A stretch of DNA of 64,000 bases from Methanorbis rubei. GTDB taxonomy: Archaea; Halobacteriota; Methanomicrobia; Methanomicrobiales; Methanocorpusculaceae. The stretch spans positions 79,134 to 143,133 of the forward strand of contig NZ_JAWDKB010000007.1 of assembly GCF_032714495.1 (NCBI RefSeq), in the 5' to 3' direction. The notes below the pieces were generated by a model, which was not told the DNA's origin, did not search any database, and saw only the letters and a list, made by a program, of their open reading frames with translations. Position numbers and translations under genes: made by a program. Below are positions 23,898 to 33,226 of the stretch, piece by piece (the first letter of the stretch is position 1; every line of letters begins with the position of its first letter).

Positions 23898-25397
23898 TTA
23901 TACCGCCTCGCGATACTGGCAGTACTGGTGGCGGGAGCCGATCAGACATGCCGTTGCGCAGCTCTTACAAGCACGTGCAGGAGCTGCCGGGGTTCCTTTG
24001 TCAAGGGCAATGATGTTGGTCATCATAGTTGCCGTAATCGGCTCGCTTGTCAGCAGACATGGATAGTCTGCAATCCGCATCAGTGCCGATGCACGCACCG
24101 TGATGGCGCATGCAGGGTATGCATAGCGCTGCGGATTCATCAGGACCTCGTTCTCATGGATCGGAGACAGGTCGACAAGCATACCACCCGAACGTGCGGC
24201 AAGCGGTTTTCCTGAACCGTTCTTTACGCGCTGTGCTTTGTCGAGAATCTTCCATCCGCGATAGATCATGTCCATGAAGTCGCAGTTGTGCAGCTCTGCT
24301 GCTGCCCCTCTGGTCGGGCGGATCATCACCAGATTGTGGTAGCGTTTGGTCAGGAGGTCAACGATCATAGGAGCGTTGAATCCGTCCATCTCCAACAGAT
24401 ACTCTGCTGCTACTGCTGATGCACCGGTCGCAACATCAAGCAGCTGGTAGCCGCTCTTAATGTTGGGCAGTGCCGCATGCAGGGTCTTGTCAATCACACC
24501 GGTAACCGCTTCAATTGTTGCCATCACAACATCGTCTTTACACATGTTGTAGGTGGACTGCGAGATATGGTGTGAAATGTCGCCGACACAGTATGCGGGG
24601 ATTGTGGCGATGTTTCCATAATGGACTCCGTCGTCGATTGCGGCCTTGACATAGGCCTCCATTCCCTTACGGTAGTTGTCCATATATTTCTTTGGGTCAA
24701 AGGAGGTCATTCCTGAACTGTTCATCAGATCAACCTGTGCTTTGACCGGATGCTGGTAGAGTGCCTGCAGCTGTTTTACCTCTTTGTCCGAGGCTTCGGC
24801 AAGGGTGTCGCCTGCTTCGATCCGCTTTGCAAACAGGTCGCCGATACCGTAAGAGGTGTTCATACCCCAGGATTTTGCGGCGAGGATTGCCTGTTTGTGA
24901 TCAGTCGGGATGTCGGTCTTTTGCAGGATCTGGTTGACCACATTGCTGGTGGATCCGGGCATCAAGGCAAAGTCAACGACACAGGTGGGTCCGTAGAATC
25001 CTGCGTAGCCGCGTGCTGCCTCACGACCGACGATGTTTTCATTTTTCTTGATACATTCTGCGAAGGTATCCATGCTCTTTGCGAATTTTTTGTCTTCATC
25101 GCAGAGAATCTCAAGAATCACCGGCGTCTGGTAGTGCTCGACGAACGGATCGTCTTCTGGTCTGACATAACCGGTAAGACTTGATAAGACCTCGAAGTGG
25201 GTTTTCACTGATGCCTTGTGGAGGTTGATGACTGCCGCACTCTGGCCGTCAGCGACGGTCATCTTGCTGACTGCATCGACATACGGTTTTGCGTCAGTGA
25301 GGGAGAACTTCGTCCCTCTCTTCTGCTTGAGGACATTGACGTCTGCATACTGCGCAGCAAGCGCTTCTTCGACCATTTTTTTGTAGATATCAGACAT
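23898..25397 (-). CDS. DUF2193 family protein
   Basis: A 499-residue soluble protein (MSDIYKKMVEEALAAQYADVNVLKQKRGTKF...) belonging, as far as I recognise, to DUF2193, a family confined largely to methanogens. The C-terminal tail is cysteine-rich (ACKSCATACLIGS, YCQYREAV) and could bind a metal or Fe-S cluster. ATG 25397 is chosen because AGAGGTG lies nine bases upstream; a GTG four codons earlier overlaps that site. The candidate promoter is in the AT-rich 25410-25520 stretch (TATTTAA). It leads the DUF2193-DUF2180-aqpM operon. Function is not known to me. Confidence 0.8.
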   Translation of the reverse strand: MSDIYKKMVEEALAAQYADVNVLKQKRGTKFSLTDAKPYVDAVSKMTVADGQSAAVINLHKASVKTHFEVLSSLTGYVRPEDDPFVEHYQTPVILEILCDEDKKFAKSMDTFAECIKKNENIVGREAARGYAGFYGPTCVVDFALMPGSTSNVVNQILQKTDIPTDHKQAILAAKSWGMNTSYGIGDLFAKRIEAGDTLAEASDKEVKQLQALYQHPVKAQVDLMNSSGMTSFDPKKYMDNYRKGMEAYVKAAIDDGVHYGNIATIPAYCVGDISHHISQSTYNMCKDDVVMATIEAVTGVIDKTLHAALPNIKSGYQLLDVATGASAVAAEYLLEMDGFNAPMIVDLLTKRYHNLVMIRPTRGAAAELHNCDFMDMIYRGWKILDKAQRVKNGSGKPLAARSGGMLVDLSPIHENEVLMNPQRYAYPACAITVRASALMRIADYPCLLTSEPITATMMTNIIALDKGTPAAPARACKSCATACLIGSRHQYCQYREAV

Positions 25398-25529
25398 TCT
25401 GGTATTCACCTCTTTTAGTACATTTGAATCATTATGCTCAGAGGTTAAATAGTTGCCGATTGCAGCAAAAAATCTCTCGCAAATATTTGAAATTATTCAA
25501 AAAAACGTAATATTTTTTCAAAAATGAAC

Positions 25530-26099
25530 TCATATGGTAAATAGGTGTCTGTCGCCGGTGATGCCAAACAGGCCTGAACGTACTCCGCAGTCCAGCCATC
25601 CGTATCCGTAGGAAAAGTGAGCGAGGGCATTCATTTCGTCGCCGGTGGAAAAAATGTCGTTTGCGCGGTTGAATTCCGCTGTTACGATTGCCTGAACTTT
25701 CACCGCAGCCCGGTACATCGGGGTTTCAGTATCCGGGAGGATCACTACACAGCCTGCGGCTTCGGTGAGCATGCGTTTGTAGCGGCGCGTTTTTTCTGCG
25801 AGATGTTCATGCAGAGCTTCTGGTATTTTTTCGGTGATTTCACTCGGTCCTGTGGATGTTGTTCCGTTCAGAAAACCGAGCATGCATCCGGCATCAAGCC
25901 ATCCGTATCCGTAGGCGAAGGAGGCTGAGGCGTTGACCAGATCTCCTTTGCGGTAGAAAACCATGCCGTCGTATGCATAGCAGGACACCATTTCGAGTAT
26001 CTCTGCGGCGGTTGAGCCGACTGCGGTGTCTGCGGGAGCTGTTGCGGTGGCGGCTGAGGCAGCAGTCTGATATTTTTCGCCATAGGTCTGTATCAGCAC
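25530..26099 (-). CDS. DUF357 protein with internal duplication
   Basis: A 189-residue protein with two copies of the DUF357 motif: [24 protein letters not shown] near residue 53 and [24 protein letters not shown] near 156. Each repeat is a helical, TPR-like block. It starts with GTG at 26099 inside the end of dphB (7-nt overlap), so translation is coupled to diphthine synthase. The pairing with dphB suggests an accessory role in diphthamide formation or translation, but this is inference. Confidence 0.85.
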   Translation of the reverse strand: MLIQTYGEKYQTAASAATATAPADTAVGSTAAEILEMVSCYAYDGMVFYRKGDLVNASASFAYGYGWLDAGCMLGFLNGTTSTGPSEITEKIPEALHEHLAEKTRRYKRMLTEAAGCVVILPDTETPMYRAAVKVQAIVTAEFNRANDIFSTGDEMNALAHFSYGYGWLDCGVRSGLFGITGDRHLFTI

Positions 26100-26851
26100 A
26101 GGCCTGCAAACCTCCTGAGGTATTCGAGTTCGATGTCATGCAGGGTCCCTGGGACGATCAGGATATGCAGCGGGGTGCCGAAGTCAAAGTTCCGCATTTC
26201 GTCTGCGTCTCCTGCATGAACCGCCGGGTCTTCTGATCCGGCTCTGGCAACTCCTACATAGAGCGGAATTTTTGCACCGGTTCGCGATGCCTGCTCTTCG
26301 AGAAGGTCAACCGCTTCGGAGATTTTCATGTACCGTTCTTTATCCTTCTGAATGTCCAGAAACACGAGGGTGTGAAGGTTGTGGGAGAGGTTTTCGGTGA
26401 TGACCTCAATCGGCGTCATGGGAAACCATTTACCGTGCGGGAACGGGACCGATACCGATTTGCCGAATCGGTAGTTTTGTAGGCCTGAGAGACCGCAGAC
26501 CGCGGTGGTGATGGAGGCGCCGTGAATGATTCGCGTGGCAATTCCCCGCTCGGCAGCACGGATGCGGATATCAGCATGAGTGGTTGCAACCATGGAGTCT
26601 CCTGCGGTGAGAAAGACCGCTTCGCCTGCGGCGGCTGCGTCAAGAATTGGTTCAGGATGAAGTTCGACATCCTCGCGGTAGAGGGGCGTGATCTTTTTTC
26701 CGTAATACTCTTCCAGCCGCTCAAAGGTGGTGCCGGTTAAAACCGAGGTGTAGACTTCCAGAAATACTGCGTCAGCCCTGTGGATTGCTTCCAGTCCCCG
26801 TACGGAGACGTCATATTCGTCGCAGAGTCCGAGTCCGATGAATGTCAGCAT
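26093..26851 (-). CDS. dphB: Diphthine synthase
   Basis: A 252-residue SAM-dependent methyltransferase of the tetrapyrrole-methylase fold that trimethylates the modified histidine of elongation factor 2 during diphthamide synthesis. Motifs: [23 protein letters not shown] at the N-terminus, VFLEVYTS near residue 29, [13 protein letters not shown] near 84 and the SAM-pocket block [20 protein letters not shown] near 110-129. Size and motifs match archaeal DphB closely. It is coupled to the downstream DUF357 gene. Confidence 0.96.
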   Translation of the reverse strand: MLTFIGLGLCDEYDVSVRGLEAIHRADAVFLEVYTSVLTGTTFERLEEYYGKKITPLYREDVELHPEPILDAAAAGEAVFLTAGDSMVATTHADIRIRAAERGIATRIIHGASITTAVCGLSGLQNYRFGKSVSVPFPHGKWFPMTPIEVITENLSHNLHTLVFLDIQKDKERYMKISEAVDLLEEQASRTGAKIPLYVGVARAGSEDPAVHAGDADEMRNFDFGTPLHILIVPGTLHDIELEYLRRFAGLC

Positions 26852-26937
26852 TGCATATTTGTTGGGTTGCTGAAGTTATGAGGTATTCCTCTCCTGATGC
26901 TTTCTTCATTTGGCAGGGTGAGATTCTGAAACATAAT

Positions 26938-27004
26938 GAAACGCGAATAGCGCGAATCGCATGCCTTCGGCCTGCGATTCGCGTTATTCGTGTTCTTCGC
27001 GTTT
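26938..27004. repeat. Long palindromic element GAAACGCGAATA...
   Basis: Between dphB and feoB lies a near-perfect hairpin. CGAATAGCGCGAATCGCA pairs with TGCGATTCGCGTTATTCG across the core ATGCCTTCGGCC. The outer ends GAAACGCG/CGCGTTT recur at 51966-52094 and 57101. It may terminate the minus-strand feoB transcript, but the conserved ends suggest a dispersed element. Confidence 0.7.
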
Positions 27005-27017
27005 TATCTCTCCACTC

Positions 27018-28901
27018 TCACCCAATCAGAATCAGTTTCGCCAGAGCACCGACCCCGAGTCCGAGACAGAGCGTAAAGACCGTGATCATCAGGGCACGGC
27101 GAGTGCCTATCTCCCGCATGAGGACTGCGATCGTTGAGATGCAGGGGATGAACAGGGCGCAGACCAGAGCAAAGATGTAGAGCTGGCTGCTGGAAAGAAT
27201 GGAGGCCAGATCCGTTGTTCCTCCCATGACCGCCAGCGTCTCAAATGCCATCTCTTTGCGGAGAATACCAAACATCAGTGCGGTGAACGCAAATCCCGGC
27301 AGTCCGAGGACTGCGGTTGAGAAGGGGTTGATGAACTGCTCAAACATCTGCACAAGGCCGTAATACTCAAACAGTCCGAGGAAGATACTGCTCACCAGTA
27401 AGAGCGGCATTGCGATGTAGATGAACTCGCGGACCCGCATCCATGATTTGCGGAGCACGTGCGAAGCGACCGGTTTTCGCAGCTGTGCCATCTCCAGAAT
27501 CATGCCGAACTGCTCTCCGGGAGTGATTCTGGACAGAATGCATCCGACGATGAACACCAGGACAAACACAATGGCGTAAATTGAAAACGCCGCTCCAAAC
27601 CCGATGAAGGAGGCAACAATTCCAGAGATGACCACGGTTCGCGCTGAGCACGGCAGCATGGTCACAAGGACGGACGCGATGAACTGCTCACGCTTTGTCG
27701 GTAGCAGACGTGTGCTCATGATTGCTGGAACACTGCATCCGAACGAGAGCACCATCGGAATAAGGCCCTGACCATGCAGACCGAGTTTGTGCATCGAGCG
27801 GTCGGCAAGAAATGCCGCACGCGTCAGGTATCCGGTATCCTCCAGCACGGAAATGAACAGATAGAAGAGAAAGACGTAGGGAAACGCAATGCCGAGACCT
27901 GACATGAGTGCGAGGATAACTGCGCCGCCAACGGTGTCTACGAGCGGATCCAGATTCAGCGCATGGAATGGATCGGCGATGTAGGTTGTCATCAGCGTGA
28001 CGATGATCTCTTCCAGAACGCCTCCGAGGGTGAAGACGATCAGCAGGATCGAGACCATAATGATAATTAAAATCGGCAGTCCCGGAAATCCGCGGGTCAG
28101 CAGCTCGTCGAGGTCACGGCGTCTTCGCGGCGGAGCATCCTTTGTAACAGACGTTGCGATCTGTTTTGCGAGATTATGACGGTTTGCCGCAACTATCTGT
28201 TCCGGCGACATCATGTGCCGGCGTTCGATCTCTCCGGCAATGATGAGTGCATTTTCATGAATCTCCGGCGTGATCGTGTGGATATTGAGGTTTTCCAGTG
28301 CCCACAGTGCCTCAGGCTGGCTGACCCCGTAATATTTTTGCAGACTGTGAACCGCAGCCTCGATATGATGATCATAAGGAATGGCAACTGACGGTGCAGG
28401 GACTTCGCCTTTCAGAACAGCTTTTGCAATCTCGTCGAGATTTTTTCCATTGGTTGCGACGGATGGGATGACCGGCACGCCAAGTTTTTGCCCCAGAGAT
28501 TCGGTATCGATAATTTTACCGGCGGCCTCAGCATCATCCATCATGTTGAGGATGACCAGCAGCGGTTTTTTCATCTCTGCTACCTGAAGCAGGAGATAGA
28601 GATTCCGCTCAAGATGTTTTGCGTCAAGGACGGCAATTAAGAGACTGATGTCTTCAGTGAGAAGGTACTCGCGCACCATCTCCTCCTCGACCGAGTTGCC
28701 GGCGAGTGAGTAGATGCCGGGAAGATCAACGAGGTTGAACTCGGCGTCTTCGTAGTGGACGACTCCCTGCATAACGCCGACGGTCGTTCCCGGATAGTTG
28801 CTGACCTCAACGCCGAGACCGGTGAGATGGTTGAAGATGAGGGATTTTCCCACACTCGGGTTGCCGATCAGCACAGCGCGTGGGATCATGGATTTTCGCA
28901 C
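27018..28901 (-). CDS. feoB: Ferrous iron transport protein B
   Basis: A 627-residue Fe(II) transporter. The N-terminal G domain has G1 GNPSVGKSLIFNHLTG near residue 13, G3 DLPGIYSL near 59 and G4 NMMDDAEAA near 119. A GDI-like spacer follows, then a membrane domain with two Gate motifs (LPCSARTVVISGI near 409 and a second near 555). It is shorter than the ~770-residue E. coli protein, as usual for archaea. The 5' end overlaps the DtxR-FeoA gene by 16 nt, which implies coupled expression under that regulator. Confidence 0.95.
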   Translation of the reverse strand: MRKSMIPRAVLIGNPSVGKSLIFNHLTGLGVEVSNYPGTTVGVMQGVVHYEDAEFNLVDLPGIYSLAGNSVEEEMVREYLLTEDISLLIAVLDAKHLERNLYLLLQVAEMKKPLLVILNMMDDAEAAGKIIDTESLGQKLGVPVIPSVATNGKNLDEIAKAVLKGEVPAPSVAIPYDHHIEAAVHSLQKYYGVSQPEALWALENLNIHTITPEIHENALIIAGEIERRHMMSPEQIVAANRHNLAKQIATSVTKDAPPRRRRDLDELLTRGFPGLPILIIIMVSILLIVFTLGGVLEEIIVTLMTTYIADPFHALNLDPLVDTVGGAVILALMSGLGIAFPYVFLFYLFISVLEDTGYLTRAAFLADRSMHKLGLHGQGLIPMVLSFGCSVPAIMSTRLLPTKREQFIASVLVTMLPCSARTVVISGIVASFIGFGAAFSIYAIVFVLVFIVGCILSRITPGEQFGMILEMAQLRKPVASHVLRKSWMRVREFIYIAMPLLLVSSIFLGLFEYYGLVQMFEQFINPFSTAVLGLPGFAFTALMFGILRKEMAFETLAVMGGTTDLASILSSSQLYIFALVCALFIPCISTIAVLMREIGTRRALMITVFTLCLGLGVGALAKLILIG

Positions 28902-29557
28902 CGTTCTACCATGATGTTGGCGGATACTTCGGGGCTGAGTGCGATGTCGCAGCCTTTGACGGTGATGACCACTGCGTTGTTGACGAGTTTTCTCCGGAGG
29001 GTGATAAGCTCGCCAGGAATTACGCCGAGATCAACAAGCCTGCTGTGTTTGGCAAAACAGCGGATCATTGCCACGTGCAGGAGAGATCCCTCCGGGCATT
29101 CTGCGAGAGGAACAATCGGATTTTTCCGAGTGAGGTTGTTGTGGTTGGTGTACTCGGCGATTTTTGCCGGGGCTGCCGGTTCTGGTTTTCTCTGGTCAAG
29201 GAAGCTGTCGAGCCGCTCAATTGTTTCTGAGGAGATGTTGTGTTCAAGGATGCAGGCTTCACGGGATGCTTCCTGCGGTTGTTTTCCCAGAACATCGGTC
29301 AGAAATGTTTCGAGGACCGCATGTTTGCGGGCGACCTGTGCTGCTTTTTCTGCTCCTTTCTCCGTGAGGCTGACTGATGTTTCGTTGAGATGTATGAGGT
29401 TTTGGTCGCGGAGGGTCTGCAGGGCTTTGGCGATCTCGGTTTTTGAGTAATTAGCTGGTTTCAGTGCCTGAAGCTGCACTTCCTTCTGGTTGGTATTGAG
29501 TATTTCTTCAAGAATGTCTTCAGAGAGTACCGAGGTCATGGTGTGCGTCCTTCGCAA
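28886..29557 (-). CDS. DtxR-type regulator fused to FeoA domain
   Basis: A 223-residue fusion. Residues 8-75 are a winged helix, residues 76-135 a DtxR-type dimerisation and metal-binding region, and residues 150-220 a FeoA/SH3-like domain (LGVIPGELITLRRKLVNNAVVITVKGCDIALS). Counting from the first Met, H79, E83, C102, E105 and H106 coincide with DtxR metal ligands, whereas the position of H98 is serine. It likely represses its own operon with feoB when Fe(II) is plentiful, and may also serve as the FeoA partner of FeoB. ATG seven codons later (MTSVLSED) is an alternative start. Confidence 0.88.
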   Translation of the reverse strand: MRRTHTMTSVLSEDILEEILNTNQKEVQLQALKPANYSKTEIAKALQTLRDQNLIHLNETSVSLTEKGAEKAAQVARKHAVLETFLTDVLGKQPQEASREACILEHNISSETIERLDSFLDQRKPEPAAPAKIAEYTNHNNLTRKNPIVPLAECPEGSLLHVAMIRCFAKHSRLVDLGVIPGELITLRRKLVNNAVVITVKGCDIALSPEVSANIMVERCENP

Positions 29558-29601
29558 AATTATCTCTTATGTTGTCTGTTGTGACGGGTTATGTAGATAT
29601 C

Positions 29602-30294
29602 TCAGCGTCTGTGGTAGAGTTTTTCGAAGAGGGATTTTGGATGTTCGGTTTCTTTGCACCGTTCATGATACCGGCAGGAGAGGCAGCTCCTGCCGCGTAG
29701 AGGTTGTGGAATTTTTCCCTGAAAAATAGTTTCGGCTGTTCTGAGTGCGGCAAGAAATGCCCGCCGGTCCGAAGGCGTTGCTGGCCCCTGGTGGCGGACT
29801 GTTCCTGATCCGAGGTACTCAACCGTTCCAATAAACGGTCTATCATACTCCTCTTCAAGGCAGAGTGCGTAGGCGGTTACCCGCAGCCGGTCGTTTGCAT
29901 AGATGCCGGTTGTTGGTGCTTCACTGCTTTTTACGACAGCAAAACCGTCATCAAAAAGTCGGTCAACGCGGCCGGTGATTCCGTATTTTTTCGAGGAAAC
30001 AATAACATCAGCCCGCAACGCGGTTTGCCAGTCAGTTTTTTCGCAGGCTTCAATCATTGAGAACAGCTGACTGTACTCAGCGTCCCCTGCGTCCGGTCGG
30101 ACCGTTTTCAGTTCATCCCAGATCTCTTCGAGGATTAACTGACCTCCGAGGTGTGCTGCGATCTGTTTTGCAATGCTGTAGCTGTGCGGTTCAATGAATT
30201 CGGCGGGGTCGGATCTGGCAAGGTAGAGCTGAAGCGGGCACACACTGCATCTGACCAGCTCGCTTACCGTGATTTGCGGTGCGGTCATACCCAA
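29602..30294 (-). CDS. Cas4/RecB-like PD-(D/E)XK nuclease
   Basis: A 230-residue protein with the Cas4 arrangement of Fe-S cysteines: one pair near the N-terminus (RCSVCPLQLYL) and C-x2-C-x5-C near the C-terminus (RSCLSCRYHERC). GRVDRLFDDGFAVVKSSEAP near residue 111 is the nuclease core; the usual DxK is DD..VVK, slightly altered. Such enzymes act as 5'-3' exonucleases. No CRISPR array or other cas gene is in this window, so it is best called a solo Cas4-like protein. Confidence 0.8.
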   Translation of the reverse strand: MGMTAPQITVSELVRCSVCPLQLYLARSDPAEFIEPHSYSIAKQIAAHLGGQLILEEIWDELKTVRPDAGDAEYSQLFSMIEACEKTDWQTALRADVIVSSKKYGITGRVDRLFDDGFAVVKSSEAPTTGIYANDRLRVTAYALCLEEEYDRPFIGTVEYLGSGTVRHQGPATPSDRRAFLAALRTAETIFQGKIPQPLRGRSCLSCRYHERCKETEHPKSLFEKLYHRR

Positions 30295-30334
30295 GTCTAT
30301 AAGATGACATCGATTCCTATAGTATTATAGTTTT

Positions 30335-30631
30335 ATGACGGGCAATGAGATAAATGTCCAGATTCCCCAGAATCTTGATCCGGTTTACAGCAATATGATT
30401 CAGATTGCGTTCAAAGATGATGAGTTTACGATGATGTTTCTTCACCAGATTCCAGCGGTGAATCAGGCAAAGGCAAAGGCGATTGTGTCCATCAGTCCGG
30501 GACACGCAAAGAAGCTGCTGATGGCTCTTCAGAAAAGTGTGAATGATTATGAGGAGAAGTTCGGATCAATTGCACCCGCAACTCCTCAGGACCCAGCTTC
30601 AGACGGTTTTACTCTGCGCGGATACTCGTAA
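30335..30631 (+). CDS. DUF3467 family protein
   Basis: A 98-residue protein (MTGNEINVQIPQNLDPVYSNMIQIAFKDDEFTMMFLHQIP...) matching DUF3467, a short family where strand-rich N-termini end in SPGHAKKLLMALQKSVNDYEEKFG. It has no catalytic motif. It is divergent from the Cas4-like gene and upstream of tRNA-Thr on the same strand. Role unknown. Confidence 0.8.
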   Translation: MTGNEINVQIPQNLDPVYSNMIQIAFKDDEFTMMFLHQIPAVNQAKAKAIVSISPGHAKKLLMALQKSVNDYEEKFGSIAPATPQDPASDGFTLRGYS

Positions 30632-30717
30632 GACCGGTCTCGCTCTGCCTCTCATTTAAGAGAAGCAGATAACTTATTTATTGTTTTACACTCAATTTGT
30701 TAAAGCACATTCTCTGT

Positions 30718-30789
30718 GCCGTTGTGGCTTAGCGGTATAGCGGCTGATTCGTAATCAGCAGGTCGAGGGTTCAAGTCCCTCCAACGGCT
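30718..30789 (+). tRNA. tRNA-Thr (CGT anticodon)
   Basis: Cloverleaf recognised by eye. The acceptor GCCGTTG pairs with CAACGGC. The anticodon stem GCTGA/TCAGC encloses loop TTCGTAA, giving anticodon CGT. The T arm is GAGGG-TTCAAGT-CCCTC. The discriminator is T and no CCA is encoded, as usual in archaea. There is no intron. It reads ACG threonine codons. Confidence 0.95.
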
Positions 30790-30866
30790 CTTCTTTTACA
30801 GTGTTTTATTCATCTGACTCAGCCGGAAACCAACGGTTTATCCTTTCTCTCCCCCAACAGAGAAAC

Positions 30867-31331
30867 ATGTCACTTGGCGTAAACGATACGATCCCTCCCT
30901 TCTGCATTCAGGACTCCTTAGAGAACAAGGTCTGCCTTCCTGACGGGTCTGCACTCACCGTCCTCTATTTTTATCCCAAAGACAACACCTCAGGCTGCAC
31001 TCTTGAAGCAAAAGAGTTCTCAGACCTTCTGCCGAAATTTACCGCACTCGGCGTCAAAGTTTACGGCATCAGTCAGGACAGCGTGAAAAGTCATCAGAAG
31101 TTCATCGAAAAGCAGGAGCTTACCGTGCCCCTCCTTTCTGACCCTGATCATGCTGCCATCGAAGGACTCGGCGTCTGGATTTCCAAAAAACTCTATGGCC
31201 GCGAGTACATGGGCGTTGACCGGAGCACGTTTATCATCGACGGGTCGGGAAAAATTCTTGCCGCATGGAACAAAGTCAAAGCCCGCGGTCATGCAGCAGA
31301 GGTTTTGAAAAAAGTGCAGGAACTGAACTGA
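30867..31331 (+). CDS. Peroxiredoxin (BCP/PrxQ type)
   Basis: A 154-residue thiol peroxidase. The catalytic motif FYPKDNTSGCTLEAKEF carries the peroxidatic cysteine near residue 45; four residues later the resolving-cysteine position of PrxQ is a non-cysteine, so it is likely a 1-Cys or atypical form. STFIIDGSGKI and the terminal helix fit the BCP group. ATG 30867 gives the standard N-terminus MSLGVNDTIPPF; the frame extends upstream into the tRNA region. It protects this strict anaerobe from peroxides. Confidence 0.93.
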   Translation: MSLGVNDTIPPFCIQDSLENKVCLPDGSALTVLYFYPKDNTSGCTLEAKEFSDLLPKFTALGVKVYGISQDSVKSHQKFIEKQELTVPLLSDPDHAAIEGLGVWISKKLYGREYMGVDRSTFIIDGSGKILAAWNKVKARGHAAEVLKKVQELN

Positions 31332-31336
31332 TATTT

Positions 31337-31834
31337 TCAGTTCAGCATCCAGATAACTACTGTGAGATAAGTGGCAAACGTCACCCATGCCAGATACGGG
31401 ATCAGTAGATATGCGGCGAACGGTCTGATTTTGTAGAAGAGCCACATCGTTGCTGCAATCAGTATCCAGAGGACAACGATCTCTGCCGCTGCTGCACCAA
31501 GAAGATGCCAGCCAAAAAACAGGTATGACCACAAAACATTCAGAACAAGCTGTACCAGAAACACTACAGTCGCAATCTGCACATCCCGCCGTTTCATTCC
31601 TTCTGCAAGAACAAATGCCAGGGCAATTCCCATCAGGAAGTACAAAACCGTCCAGACCGGACCGAACAGATAGTTCGGGGGCTGCCATTCGGGCTTTATC
31701 AGCTCGGTCATAAACCATGACCCGTCTCCGGTAACGGTCACGAGCGACCCGATCACTGCCGCCGCAAACGACAGAACAACCGCTCCAAATACTAACGGAA
31801 GCGAAGGCATTCGATACTTGACATTCATACTCAT
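31337..31834 (-). CDS. tspO: TspO/MBR family protein
   Basis: A 165-residue membrane protein with five hydrophobic helices. Signature motifs are KPEWQPPNYLFGPVWTVLYFLMG near residue 45, LNVLWSYLFFGWH near 100 and PYLAWVTFATYL near 145, which line the tetrapyrrole-binding pocket. In other organisms TspO binds or degrades porphyrins. In a methanogen it may relate to corrinoid, F430 or haem precursors. It is convergent with the peroxiredoxin gene 5 bp away. The start at 31834 (MSMNVKYRMPS) is preferred to a 14-codon extension. Confidence 0.9.
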   Translation of the reverse strand: MSMNVKYRMPSLPLVFGAVVLSFAAAVIGSLVTVTGDGSWFMTELIKPEWQPPNYLFGPVWTVLYFLMGIALAFVLAEGMKRRDVQIATVVFLVQLVLNVLWSYLFFGWHLLGAAAAEIVVLWILIAATMWLFYKIRPFAAYLLIPYLAWVTFATYLTVVIWMLN

Positions 31835-32012
31835 CTCATATGCGCCTGATGGATAAATGACAGGGGATATTACCAAAAATTCCGTGCCTCATCAACCATT
31901 ACAAGTACAAAAGATACATCTGCCTGCGTGACCTACACATATCTCAAAGATACCGGCAGAAAAAATACCAGCTAAGGATTCTGCCGAAAAATACTTCAGG
32001 TGAATTTAAAAA

Positions 32013-33185
32013 ATGCTTCTTCTTGCCCTTGCCGGAAAACCAAACTGCGGGAAATCGACCTTCTTCAAGTCGCTCACCCTTGCAAATGTAGAGATTGCCA
32101 ACTATCCTTTCACCACGATTGATGCAAACAAAGGCGTTGCCTACGTGCGTTCCCCCTGCCCCTGCAAAGAGCTCGGTCTTGACAACTGCACCTCCTGCGT
32201 TGACGGTGTCCGGTTTATTCCGGTCGAACTCCTTGACGTTGCAGGGCTTGTTCCCGATGCCCACCTTGGCCGTGGTCTCGGCAACCAGTTCCTTGACAAC
32301 CTCCGTGAGGCCGACGGCATCATTCAGGTCGTTGACGCCTCAGGCAGTACTGATGCTGAAGGAAACCCGGTTGACATCGGAACACGCGACCCGCGAGAGG
32401 ATGTCGCGTTCCTGAAGTACGAGTTTGCCATGTGGATGGCAGGTATCGTTGACAAGCATCTCGCAAAACTTGTCCGGCAGGCACAGGGCAAAGACCAGGT
32501 TTTAATCGACCTTCTTGCAGGAGCACTTGCCGGTCTTCGCATCAATGCAATCCAGATCCGTGAAGCGGTTGACGAAACCGGCATCAACCTTGCAAAGGCA
32601 TCGCCTGAGGACATTGAAAAGATGTGCGAAGTCCTTCTCTATGTTTCTAAGCCCATGATTCTTGCCGCAAACAAGGCAGATCAGGCACCTGAAGCAAACC
32701 TTGCTTCTCTGGCAGAGCTTGGTGCTGTTCCGACCATTGCCGCAGGAGAGCTTGCGCTCAAGTCTGCCGCGCAGGCAAAACTTCTCCGCTATCTCCCGGG
32801 CGACAAAACCTTTGCCCCAATCGAAGGTGCAAAACTTTCCGCAAATCAGGTGAAGGCACTCACCATGATTGCGGAGAACATGAAAAAGCTCGGCAGTACC
32901 GGAGTTCAGGAAACACTCAACAAACTTGTCTTCGATGAGATCGGCATGATTGTCGTCTATCCTGTGGAAGATGACGGCAAATGCTGCAATGCAAAAGGCG
33001 TCGTACTGCCCGACGCGTTCCTGATGCCGAAAGGATCCACGCCCAAAGACCTTGCATACAAAGTCCACACCGACATCGGCAACGGCTTCCTGTATGCGGT
33101 CGATGCCCGCACCAAAATGCGGATTAAAGACAGTACCGAACTCAAGACTGGTGATGTTATCCGGATCGTCAGCACGGCAAAATAA
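32013..33185 (+). CDS. ychF: YchF/OLA1-type translation-associated GTPase
   Basis: A 390-residue P-loop NTPase of the Obg superfamily. G1 is [17 protein letters not shown] at the N-terminus, the switch region is [12 protein letters not shown] near residue 30, G3 is [21 protein letters not shown] near 74, and AANKADQ near 216 replaces the canonical NKxD. A C-terminal TGS domain ends with [10 protein letters not shown]. Unlike bacterial YchF the cysteine-rich [15 protein letters not shown] insert is present, as in the archaeal DUF933/MJ1332-like group. It probably acts on ribosomes. Confidence 0.92.
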   Translation: MLLLALAGKPNCGKSTFFKSLTLANVEIANYPFTTIDANKGVAYVRSPCPCKELGLDNCTSCVDGVRFIPVELLDVAGLVPDAHLGRGLGNQFLDNLREADGIIQVVDASGSTDAEGNPVDIGTRDPREDVAFLKYEFAMWMAGIVDKHLAKLVRQAQGKDQVLIDLLAGALAGLRINAIQIREAVDETGINLAKASPEDIEKMCEVLLYVSKPMILAANKADQAPEANLASLAELGAVPTIAAGELALKSAAQAKLLRYLPGDKTFAPIEGAKLSANQVKALTMIAENMKKLGSTGVQETLNKLVFDEIGMIVVYPVEDDGKCCNAKGVVLPDAFLMPKGSTPKDLAYKVHTDIGNGFLYAVDARTKMRIKDSTELKTGDVIRIVSTAK

Positions 33186-33226
33186 GGTAACTTATATTAT
33201 CTTTTAGATGCAAAGGTAGTGTAACT

